DNA from: Corythucha ciliata
Lineage: Eukaryota > Arthropoda > Insecta > Hemiptera > Tingidae
Assembly (NCBI GenBank): GCA_038030265.1
Contig: CM075943.1
Location: 21,762,001-21,826,000 of the forward strand
Direction: 5' to 3'
DNA length: 64,000 bases
Program-made: the position numbers and the translations under genes
Part shown: piece by piece, positions 1 to 10,400 of the stretch
Numbering within the stretch: position 1 is the stretch's first letter
Layout of the letters: each line of letters starts with the position of its first letter
The notes under the pieces: model-generated
Told to the model about the DNA's origin: nothing
The model's database searches: none
The model's input: the letters and a program-made list of their open reading frames with translations, nothing else

Positions 1-1772
1 ATTCTACGGAAAATTGTACCCTGTTCTTTTTTGAAGAGCATCAAGTTCTGCGTCGAATCTATTTTTCTTTTGGAAGCAACATAAAAAATAAAAATCGCTG
101 GAGACTTGAATTGAATACTAGTGCGTAAATGATTGATTTCGATTTGTAGCGAAATAATAAAACTTGCCAATTTTTTTGGTTACCTTAAACGGCCGGTCTG
201 TGACTCGTGACGTAACTAAGGGGTCGTGACCCCTCCCACCCCTCCGCATCATGGCTGTTATCATGTGTTGCCCCTTCTTGACCATCCCCTTTCTCTAAAG
301 TCCTATTGTTTGATTTGTGGGAAGCCATTGTGAAGGTTATGCGAAGGCTGTTATTGCGTAATCAGTCTATCTAGCCTATTTCAAATGGGTCCCGCGACCC
401 AATAGTTTTAAAAATTAATAAAAAAATATAGGGCCTGATTTTATGTGAACGGATCGTGTTTTCAAGAGTTTTGGTAACCAAGCTATCACGACGGCATGGT
501 TTTGGAAAATGTGTTACTTCCTCATTGACCCAGCCGTTTCGCCGGTATTGATTTTTTTTAAATTGTCATTTATAGTCGCTTTTGGCAAAATTGTGTGAAA
601 AAATTAAAGTAGTTCAAATCTCAGTTGAGTGATGTAATCTCTGACGCTACCTATAATAAAGGTGACTTGTTGAGTTTTAACATTTGTGGACCAAGTTGGT
701 GGACATAGCCACTTTTTTTTAAACAGAGCCTATTCTCATCGCCCTGTACAGAATATTTTCCGGGTGTTGACAAATTTGGCAAATATGGTTTCTGACTGTA
801 AATTTCACCAGCTTTCACTTAAAAATAGTGCAATTTTTATCGAAGGTTTCGTTCGATAGTTATAGGCAAAAACGTTCGGCTGAGAAAGGAGTTATTGGAA
901 AATTACTCATTTTTCGGATTTCTCACTGCGTTTTATTGCCACTTATCGAGTCTTTTTAAAAACGCCATACGTGACCTCCTTACAGGAAATTCAACGAGCT
1001 TTCAGATGAGTTTCTTTAAAGTTTAATCGGATGGATAGTTCTTGAGTTATAGGCCGAAATGTGACAAAAAACGTATTTTTTGCAGCAAATTTTCTAATCG
1101 TTTGACGTTGTGGCCCTGTCTTATGTTAATCTTCAAATGAAATTTCATATAATATGTCTGATAGAAAATTTAATCAGCTTTCAAATCGTTTTTCATAGAA
1201 AAAATTGGACTACTAGTTTCCGAGCTACTGGCAAAAATGTGCAGAAAAACGTGGTTTTTGGTCCGCCTTTTTTCGCGTTTTTGGTCGCATAACTGATACC
1301 ACTGATTTTTCCTGTAGGTTTTAAGGCTTTTCACTTATGTAAAATTCAATTCTGAACCACTTTGATGTCATGACATTTTCCGATTGGAACAGCCATTTTT
1401 AAGTTGCTGCTGCCTTAGTAATATTTATTAATTTTACCAAAAGTGGCTAAAATTGACCATTTAAAAAAAATCAATACCGGTGAAACGGCTGGGTCAGTTG
1501 TGAAAAAAGAAAAAACGATTCGACACAGAATTCAATGCTTTTCAAGAAATGAGAGGGTAACATTTTCCGTAGAATGCGTCATTAAGGAGTTATAAGCAAA
1601 AAACTCAAAAAAGTGCCAAAAATTAGCAGTTTTTCGCGATTTTCTCAAAACGCACAAGGACATTTTGTTGGATCTCTTCAGATTCGTGTTCCTCACCCCA
1701 AAAAAACATAACATAAAATTACAAAATCGTAGACGAGAATTTTGTCCACGTGGAACTACCGTTTGACTGGAC
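1..1772. mobile_element. Foldback/TIR DNA transposon, right part (left end outside window)
   Basis: The right terminus reads TTTGACTGGAC followed by TA, the same terminus seen at 6710, 46782 and 41816. Bases 1500-1573 are an imperfect inverted copy of bases 1-75, and 1415-1500 an inverted copy of about 524-610, so the element is a foldback. The left arm carries about 450 extra bases (76-523) that the right arm lacks. No transposase reading frame is visible, so it is non-autonomous. The left end must lie just outside the window. Confidence 0.6.
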
Positions 1773-1849
1773 TAGAAGTAGGAAAATAAGATACTTATTT
1801 TAGTTTTAATTGATTGAACCAATTTGCGGAAAAAGTAGTTCAATTGCTT

Positions 1850-2760
1850 GTGAAGAAGCCAAATCCGAGGCATCTGGTAATTGAAGAGCGAACATCGGGC
1901 GAAATTGTGGAATGAAAGAGTCAAAATCACGACATTTGGTTTTTGAACAAGCCGAATTAGTTTTTTAAATTAATCAAAATTATACAAAGGGCTGATTCCA
2001 TGAAATTTTGTATAAACGCTGATAAACGCAAACCCCGCAATTTGATTTGAAGTAGTCAAATACAAAGAAATTTATGTTTGAAAGAGTGAAAGTATGCAGA
2101 ATTTTGGTTTGAAATAGCCAAACCCACGAAATTTCGCTCTAGAAAGAGAATAACTCGCGGAATTTGGGTTTTAAAAGAGCGGAATTGCCTGAAATTGGGA
2201 TTCGAAGGAGACGAGTGTGGAGGTTTTCCGTTTGGACATCCGTGTAGGGTTTGTAATGGCCAAAATAACCAAATTTGGCTTTTTGAGTTACCCAAATCCA
2301 TAAATTTTGTTTTTGAAACAGCTAATTTAGTTTACGAATTAGTCAAAGCTGCGAAAACTACTTTAGAGCTAAAGCCACGATATTTGTTTTTGAAAGAGGA
2401 AAACCACGCAAAATTGGTGTTTGAAATGGCAAATCCTGTTTTGAAGAAGCCTTGAAGGTTATGGCGACATTGTCGCAGGTTGTGAGCGAATTTCCTTGGC
2501 GACATTGTCGTCTGAAAAGGACGAAGAGACGACTTTTGGTGCCCTAAAATTTGGTTTATCATAAATCATAAATCGCCGAAATTGGGGTTTGGAAGAGCCA
2601 AACCAACAAAATTTTGTTTTGAGAGATCAAAAATCGCCCAAAATTTGAATTTGATCGAGGCAAAGCCGTAAAATTTCGTTTTGAGAGAACGAAACTTGGG
2701 TTCAAAAGAGACTCAATTGCTATATTTGGTTTTAGAAAGAGCCAAACGCGCAGGATTTAT
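1850..2760 (+). repeat. Degenerate ~30-bp tandem array, family A
   Basis: Successive loose copies of about 30-33 bp have the pattern CGAAATTTGGTTTTTGAAAG followed by GCCAAA. Spacing and sequence drift from copy to copy, so no two units are identical. The short open frames here (for example 2195-2455) are by-products of the repeat. The reverse-complement form (family B) recurs at about 8225, 17085, 21118, 29990, 48285 and 55590; the same orientation recurs at about 16570 and 41935. Confidence 0.6.
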
Positions 2761-3094
2761 TTTGGATCAGATATTGAAGCAAATTGCCTGGTTTTTTGGT
2801 AGAATGTTCGGGAATTCTGGGGGCGTATACCCAGATATTTTGTATTAACCAAATCGCCAGCACCACGTTCACCTAGCTTTTTGACTGCATAAAAAAATTC
2901 GGTCTTTGGGAAACAGAAACAGTGCGCTTTCAGGCAATATTTTGTACATAAGAAAATAAAAAAAATATACGAATGGGATAAGTAATAGGAGCGGGGTGAG
3001 TGGAGGAGGATGTCTGAGGTGTTCTCATACATTTTACAGCCACCTCCGTTATGGAGGCCTAAAACTGCCCCCCTCCTGATGTTTTCTCGCACAA

Positions 3095-3400
3095 TTTTCG
3101 TGAAATTGCAAGTTTCAGGGCCAATTTGTTGTAGAGGTCAAAGACCTTGCGGGCTAGCCGGCCCCGACTGCGCCAATAACCTGACGAATAGACGTGTATC
3201 TGTAATATTTAAAGATAAATACTTGCGTGAGTTCGCAAATTCGGGTTCTAATTTGTGCAAAACTGCACGATTCCAGGCTGAATATCCACGAAAAGGAAAG
3301 TTTCGGGACATCGGGAGTTAATTTAATTATAAAGTTGCAAGTTTTGAGGCCTTTTTCGTGGCGACGGATTCAGCAGAGTGATTTTAAAGATTTGTGGAAA
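3095..3400 (+). repeat. Degenerate ~30-bp tandem array, family E
   Basis: Loose repeats of GAAATTGCAAGTTTCGGG followed by a CCTTTTTCGTGG-like segment. The reverse-complement form fills 9480-10030, and a similar stretch lies at 15840-16085. No coding capacity. Confidence 0.5.
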
Positions 3401-4083
3401 TTATTTTCAAGTGTTTCGATTTGAGCCGTACACGGGTTTTCTGTCCTTCCAACAATTGTCCATGGCGGAGCGCAGTCTGTTCCGGCCAAAACGCACCTGG
3501 AGGAGCGTCATCTGCGTTTGACCTTTAGAACCTCAATTTGATAGACTTTTCTTCTTTGAACATTATTTCACAGGTTTGGGTCACAATAGAGAACCAATGT
3601 AAAAGATTTGGATGTTTAAAATAAACATTCTGGGTGTTTAGTCTAGTGAACCAACTTCAGATCCAAGCCAATCAGTTTCAAAGCCAATAATTTGCGAGTT
3701 TTCTGTGAGTTGAATTCTGTAAAAACACAATTATTCTGAATCAACTCTGTAAAACGTAAAAACTATCCGCTTTGTTGCGGGATATCTGAGCACGTTTGGA
3801 GGAAAATGGAATGGAATTCCTAAATTCTAATAGAAAGAAGTCCGCTCTTTACAATGGTACCGTCAGATTTGACCTTAGAGCCTCCGGTTACTATGCATCG
3901 GCCACTTTCCAAAAAAAAAAAAAAAAAAAAAAAAAAAACAAGGCAAAATCAAAAAGTACTTAAATCCTGAATATCTTGGAAAATAATGAGAATCGGACTA
4001 TGGTCGATAGGGGTCGTTTTAACCCATTTGAGGTGCAGAATCACCGGGCGAAATATTGCCCTCTATTTTTTGAACACCCTGTG
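3401..4083. other. Non-coding interval with A-tract and MITE end
   Basis: No gene seen. A pure A-tract spans about 3911-3938. The last bases, GAACACCCTGTG, look like the end of an element with ACAGGGTGTCC termini (compare 6025-6643). The foldback at 4086 is inserted directly beside it. Confidence 0.4.
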
Positions 4084-4460
4084 TAGTCCAGTCAAATAAG
4101 AATTTTACCTTGCAAAAGGTCCAGTATCATTTTCTATTTTTTTATCTTGTATTATGTAGGTAAGGAGTGTTTGAGAAAAAAAATTGTAAATTCTAAAACG
4201 CTCGGCACAACTTTTGGCAGCCCGAAAACTATGTTTTTTCGGCACTTTTAAAAGTTTTTTCTGAATATTCCTAAGACCATCGGCTTTTGAGGAAATTCTC
4301 CCATACAACACAAGGCAGAGTATTTAATTTCCTACATCTTTTGCATTCAAAGTATTTTTCTACGACCAATATGGAGGGCGCTACAGTCTCTCGGACAATT
4401 TTTCCTGTAATGGTTGAAAGTTTTAAAATCGCCCGTTTCCGACAAAATATGTTCAGTGAG

Positions 4461-4857
4461 TTAATTAAACTGATGTTATCCGGACGGCAATGGAAGGGCA
4501 TAGCCCAACACGATTCGAGTTTCGAGAAAAAATGGCTCCCCGGCGGGATTTGAACCCGCAATCTCTGGATTACCAGTCCAGCACGCTGCCAATTGCGCCA
4601 CGGAGACGCCTTTGGGAGTCGTACTCCGAGGGATAAGCTGAGTCGAACCCCACCCAGGCCAGGACTGGATTTCCTCTGGACCTCTGGATTACCAGGACCG
4701 GTAATCCGTAGGTTGCGGGTTCAAATCCCGCCGGGGAGCCATGTTTTCTCGAAACTCGAGTCGTGTTGGGCTATGCCCTTCCATCGTCGTCCGGATAACA
4801 TCAGTTTAATTAATTTAATAATTAAAAATACCGGCAACAGAATTATTCATCATATCA
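4461..4857. mobile_element. Inverted-dimer tRNA-derived SINE with 10-bp target duplication
   Basis: The insertion is flanked by GTTCAGTGAG at 4451-4460 and again at 4858-4867. It contains a minus-strand tRNA-like unit with its tail on the left, then a plus-strand 3' half of the same unit (about 4681-4740) with its tail on the right. The whole insert is therefore head-to-head palindromic. The tail carries GGCTATGCCCTTCCATCGTC and ends in an AT-rich TTTAATTAATTTAATAATT segment. The single pair of target duplications argues that the dimer arrived as one event. Confidence 0.75.
4534..4607 (-). pseudogene. tRNA-Thr(GGT)-like SINE head
   Basis: The minus strand folds as a tRNA: D-stem, anticodon stem CTGGA/TCCAG with loop CTGGTAA (anticodon GGT), and T-arm GCGGG-TTCAAAT-CCCGC. 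It has a B-box-like GGTTCAAATCC. The acceptor stem has a G-G mispair at 1:72. It sits inside a SINE, so it is probably a pol III promoter module, not a working tRNA gene. Confidence 0.6.
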
Positions 4858-6024
4858 GTTCAGTGAGCTTCATTTCTTGCCGTCAACATTCATCCCTCTG
4901 TCATTACCAACTTTTCAACCCCCCTCCCCCCTATTCGTTTTAAAATTTCCAAATCACTTTTTTTCGGCTAAGCTGAAATCTTGCAAGTCGGGTCCTCGAC
5001 GTTGCCACTACTCGACACACGAGTCAAGGGTTCACCATGACGCTTGCTTGCAAGTGTTCGTCGAAACCGGTGTCGGAAAGAAGAGCTTTTGGCTGGAGTC
5101 TTCAGTGACTGCATAAAATGATTCACTTTTATATCACAGAACAACAATTATAATTCAGTTTGCTGTTTACCTTTAAACCCGTTTTCACTCGATCGCCGAA
5201 GGGATGGGAGTGGGAGTGTAAAATGGGTGGTGGAACTGGAAAAGTTGGTTAAATGAAGCTCAGGAATTTCCAATAGAATCCACTGGAAATTCTTAAAGCG
5301 TCAAGGGGTGGCTCAAGGCGTTTAGCGTGTAAGGACAGCTGTGGGCATCTACGTAACGTTAACGTACGCAAATACTAATAAATTCTCATTCAATCGATCC
5401 CCCTCCCAAACTCGCCAACTCCGCTATCCGACAATTTATTTTTCCATCTTGCATGAAAAGCCACTGAAGACTCTTGTCAAAAGCTCTTCTTTCAACTCTT
5501 CGACATCGGTTTTGGCGAACACTTGCAAGCAAGCGTCATCGTAAACCCTTGACTCATATCTCGAGTAGTGACAACGCCGAGGACCCGACTTACCAAGGTT
5601 TCAGCTTGGACGAAAAAAAGTGATTTTGAAATTGTCTTACAAGTAGTGGCGAGGGGGCTTGAAAAGTTGGTAGTGACGGAGGGATGAATGTTGATGGCAA
5701 GAAATGAAGCTCACCGAACATATTTTGGTTGGAAACGGACGATTTTAAAACTTTCAACCATTACAGGAAAAATTGTCGGAGAGGCTGTAGCGCCCTCCGT
5801 ATTGGTCGTAAAAAATACTTTGAATACAAAAGATGTAGGAAATTTAATGCCCTGTCTGTGTTGTGAGGGATAATTTCCTCTAAAGTCGAATTTTTAACGA
5901 TATTTATAAAAAAAACTTTTAAAAAGTGCCGAAAAATTGTGGTTTTCGGGCTGCCAAAAGTTGTGCCGAGCGTTTTAGAATTAACATTTTTTTTCTCGAA
6001 CACTCCTTACCTGTATATACAATA

Positions 6025-6643
6025 TACAGGGTGTCCAAAAAGCGACTGGACAGAGAAAAACCAGTGAAGTGGCAACTTATTTCTGGTCGAAATGACTATT
6101 TGCACTTTTCCGAAATTCTGCTTTGTTTCCGAGATATCCGCCATTTTCTGATGTTTTCAGAAACAGCATGTTGCACACGCAATAATTGTTGCAATGGCAA
6201 AAATGATGAGCCCATTGGAAAGAGCACAAAATTTCCTATTTAAAGAGCCTATTTTTATCCAGATCAGACGACATCTACTACGTTTTGAATTAGCTTATTA
6301 GCGAAGAAACTTAATTCCGGAAGTATTGGTGATGCGATGATGTGGTCAGGAAATTACCTTTTTTCGCCAATAAGCTGATTCAAAACGTAGTAAATGTCGT
6401 CTGATCTGGATAAAAATAGGCTCTTTAAATAGAAAATTGTGTGATCTTTCCAATGGGCTCATCAGTTTTGCCATTGCCTCGATTACTGCGTGTGCAACAA
6501 GCTGTTTCTGAAAAAATCAGAAAATGGCGAATATCTCGGAAACAAAGCGGAATTTCGGAAAAGTGCAAATAGTCATTTCGATCAGAAATCAGTTGCCCCT
6601 TCACTGGCTTTTCTCTGTCCAGTCGCTTTTTGTATACCCTGTA
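6025..6643. mobile_element. Nested palindromic element with TACAGGGTGTCC termini
   Basis: The left end TACAGGGTGTCCAAAAAGCG is matched in inverted orientation at the right end (CGCTTTTTGTATACCCTGTA), with TA on each side (6023-6024, 6644-6645). The arms (about 6025-6320 and 6335-6643) pair along nearly their whole length, leaving almost no loop, so it is a foldback of about 619 bp. It interrupts the right arm of the element at 4086-6710 and is therefore younger than it. TA targeting and the CAGGGTG-type end suggest mariner-type mobilisation. Confidence 0.7.
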
Positions 6644-6712
6644 TAAAAATAAAATATGATGCTGGACCTTTTGCAAGGTAAGCCGATTTTTTCGGATAAT
6701 TTGACTGGACTA

Positions 6713-8160
6713 ATACTAATAATTAATAATAATATTGACTACCTATGTTGGATGACGGTGATTAATGTTTTCAGTATGAGTTTTAACTGTCGTACACTTT
6801 CAGTTAACCGCGTTGCACAAACGTGAACTCCAAGTTTATCTTACTATCGTATACGTTCGTACATGGCATTTCTTGAATCCTCATTTACTTACAATTTTAT
6901 AACACTTAGGCGAATAGTATTGAAAGCACCTTGAACTGAATAGCCAAGCTGTCATTGAATACGGCAGTTTTTTAAAATCTGGATTACCTTTTGGTGCCCA
7001 TTAACGACCTAGCGCTAAATAACTGATGGCGTCTGCCTTTTCTTTTACTTCGGATAGAAACAAGTGGTATGACCACCACAGAAAAAAGAAAGAAAAATAA
7101 ACATCTTGCAGGAACCGCATGAAAATGACATTATAACTCAATACTTTGTCAGTGAATTAGTGGCTACCACGATCGAGAAAGGAGTGTGAGAAGGAGAAAA
7201 AAAGGTTCACGATTTAAACACGCTTGACCTGGAGGTTGTGTATGGTGAGGACGATTCTACAAATTGTCCTTCTCATAACGCTTCGGGAGAAAAAATCTAT
7301 TGAATCACTGCAAGATCCAATATAAATCACAAATTTTAATTAAACGAAGTGAAACCCAATAATAATTCCTTCCGTCGTTCTCTTTCAATTACCCCCTCGG
7401 TTTCTCATTCTAAGCCAGATTTAGGCCAAACATATCAACTTTATTAACTTCCCCTGACCTTGTGAGATCGATAGTTGAATGAAATTTAGTTTTTTAATGA
7501 GCGGCAGTAAACACGCTGTTAGAGTGAGCATAAAATTACTATTTCTCCACCGTTTGGAATTAGGTACCTTATTATTGAACTTAGCTAGCGACTTTTACCG
7601 GAAACTAAAACATGGGTTTTTCTGTTCTGAGAGTCGATAGACAATAGACGATTCAGATATTTTCCCTGTTAATATACACATACACCCCAGGCGTGAAAAA
7701 GTGTTAGCTTGGAGCTCGTGTAAAGCGGGGCGGTGCGGACCTCGAAAATAAAACAGTTTTTCCCGCCTTTTGGAATGATAATAAACGTTTACCGAACGAA
7801 TTTAGTTCCGGCGTCGGTCCTTCTAATGTGTCAACTGTCAGAGGCGACAATTAACGTACGCATTACCAGCAGCCCCTCTACACATAAAACCCCCATGCGT
7901 ATAACACGCGGCTTATATCGCCATTTGGACACACTCTCTAATTGAAAAAGAGCGTCTATAGGCGTAATTCGTAGGCGTTTCTTTTGAATACAGAGTCTAC
8001 AGTTCCATTCGTGCAAATTCTGCTTGGAGTATAGACAAGTACAAATATTTTGTTTTATGTGATAAATGCGTCGACAAGGCCCAAAACAACTACATATACA
8101 CGATTTTTGTATAGCTTATAAAATGGGACGCTTTTGACGACAAAATTTGGGCTTTTGGGA
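6713..8160. other. Non-coding interval, no recognisable feature
   Basis: AT-rich sequence. The only open frames are short, of unstructured composition and unlike any family I know. No repeat structure stands out. Confidence 0.5.
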
Positions 8161-8224
8161 CAACATCATGAATCGGCGATTCTGAAATGCACATTGCTCG
8201 TTGGTTTGGCCCTCATATTAACAG

Positions 8225-8400
8225 GAGCGCCGGAATACATTTTTTTTTGTGAGTGGCTCAATTCAAAAAAGCAATTTTGATGACTGGGCTCTTTCAAACC
8301 CCAATTTTGTGCATTGGTAAATGCCGACTTTAACGAATTTGGCTCATTCTGAAACAAATTACGTGGATTTGACTCAAGACTCTCATGTCGTCTTCTCAAG
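8225..8400 (-). repeat. Short ~30-bp array, family B (reverse of A)
   Basis: Units such as GGCTCTTTCAAACCCCAATT and GGCTCATTCTGAAACAAATT repeat loosely every 30-60 bp. They are the reverse complement of the 1850-2760 array. Confidence 0.4.
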
Positions 8401-9479
8401 TTTTTCTCATTGTGAGAACCAATTTCGTGGAAAATCATACACAAAAACCATCCTCGCGGACTGTAAAGAATGACTTATTGCCATCGGTTGGCTATATTCC
8501 AATAACGAAACCTCACGTGAACTGTTCAAATGAAACAGTAACCCCCTCCGATACAAGCTTACGTCCGATACAGCGTTAAATACGTAAGTTATGACTGCAT
8601 ATGTATATTTTCTGTATCGCTTTTCCTGTAACCTCTATGGGCACATAGTAAAATTGATCGTGCGATTTTTCACACGTCAGTTTCCAGTGTTGGCGTGTTT
8701 TTCCAGATAGGTGTGGGGGGGGGGGGGTCGAGAGAAATAAAAAATGAACAAAAAAATGAAATGCACAAAAAGGGGGCGAAAACACCGAATCCAACTGGAA
8801 TTAATTATTGTGGAATCAGGATTGGACTTGGAATAATATGAAGTAAAGTTTTTGGCCTTCACCATAATCTCCCCCCCCCTCCTAATATCTCGTTTGCTAA
8901 GTGACTCATATTTTGCGATCGAGGCGACAAAAACTACAGAATACAGTACAGAACTAAAATGTTCTGGAGGAAGTTTCATGGGACAGACATTATTCATAAA
9001 TCTGTTTTTTAAGGTTTATTTACGCTAAAGTAGAGCATAAATCGTGATCCCTTCGTAAAATAAACCAGCAGTTAATAAATTTTCGATTTTTGAAGTTTTA
9101 GGTCATTTCAAACACGCCGGTTAGCATGATATTTATGTCAAATGCGCCTTCCGAAAAAAAATTCAACTGTAACGTTGCTGTCGGGAAGCGGTTTGTTGTG
9201 TTTCTTTGCCTTACTTTCTACTAGAGCTTTCCAATAATAAATTGATGGAGGATAAACAGGATTGAAAAGGACAGAGAATACGAGGGATCAAGGGATATTA
9301 CGTTGCGGAAAATGTTCGTTTTGGCGGGATTTCAAATATGCCAACTTTTGTTAATAAATAAAAAATGTTTCTGAAAGGTTTTACATTTTTATTTATTGAT
9401 TTACATGGAAGGATTGATATGCCTGATCGAAAAAAAATTCTTGGGAAATGTGAAACTTTCTCAACACCTAGGAAACTTG
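8401..9479. other. Non-coding interval with G and C homopolymer runs
   Basis: No gene seen. A G-run lies near 8715 and a C-run near 8872. The open frames here read through low-complexity sequence. Confidence 0.4.
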
Positions 9480-10400
9480 TAATTTCTCTCACATTTGGAC
9501 CCGAACTTGCACACTCTCAAATATTTAGTTGTAAATGTTACAATTCCACATCTATTCGACAGCCTAGTCGTGGCTGGCTTGCCAAGAGTCCGCGCCCTCT
9601 CAAAAAAAGGCCAGAAACTTGCAATGTCACGAAAATAAAGTGCCTACTAACAGACTTCCAACTTCCCAAATATCAAGCCCCGAAAATAAAATTTCGCGAA
9701 AATAAAGACCATAAAATTGCAACTTTGGGTAAGTAGAGACCTGAGACTTCCAATTCCACGAATATTTTGCCAGGAAACTTCCAAATTCTAAAAAATGCTA
9801 AAAAATGTTCAATTTTTGTGGCTATCGTCATCACTTTATCAGACTTAGGGCGCTGAGGCGTTGTCCTGGCCGTATGGACCGGGTTTCGCGATCACTAAAA
9901 AGGAGCACCGAAGTTTGCAAATTCGCTAAAATAATGAACATAGAAACTATCAATTTCACGAATATCTACACCCGAAACTTGCAATTTTTAGACTACTCGG
10001 AACAGACATTTACAATATCGCAGGTTTTTAACTCCGATTGATGTAATTTCCCGGCTGTTCATTAAGCTTAAGGTTGCTATCAGGAACGGCTAGACTGGAC
10101 CCCACATCACCTTTAAACTTTGGAATTTTGCAGATTTTCATCTCTTCGTATGTAGCGACTTGGCTTCGTTGCTGTAATGTAGCGGCTTGACTGATATATG
10201 ACTGACCTGCTAAGTCATTCAATGGCACGTGTAACCACGTTGAAATCAAGATTACCATTTTCGCTTTGCAATCTGTACGCCTATTTATAGTCGTTAATAT
10301 TGTAAACATACAGTTTCACGACTATTATCATTAGTCTCAAACTTGCATTTTACGGATATATTTAATTTCTAAACTTGCAATTTCGTGGTTGTTATCCATC
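9480..10400 (-). repeat. Degenerate ~30-bp tandem array, family E
   Basis: Loose repeats of GAAACTTGCAATTTCACGAA followed by AATA and a variable spacer, clear to about 10030, with scattered units to 10400 after an unrelated segment at 10030-10310. It is the reverse complement of the pattern at 3095-3400. The 123-residue open frame at 9365-9736 runs through the repeats and looks spurious. Confidence 0.5.

Larger units (their letters stand above)
4086..6710. mobile_element. 2.6-kb foldback DNA element, TA target site, GTCCAGTCAA termini
   Basis: The element begins GTCCAGTCAAATAAG and ends ATTTGACTGGAC, with TA outside each end (4084-4085 and 6711-6712). Its arms are long inverted copies: about 4086-5115 matches the reverse complement of about 5455-6710, once two nested insertions (4461-4857 and 6025-6643) are removed. 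That gives arms of about 625 bp and a unique centre of about 340 bp. A shorter copy of the same family is at 45978-46782. No transposase frame is visible. The TA duplication suggests Tc1/mariner-type mobilisation, which is inference. Confidence 0.75.

Noticed and set aside
1850..2760. CRISPR-like or satellite array
   Set aside because: Units are not identical and have no regular unique spacers; the context is eukaryotic.
4534..4607. Functional tRNA-Thr gene
   Set aside because: Mispaired acceptor end, repeated three times inside identical SINE flanks, and a GGT anticodon.
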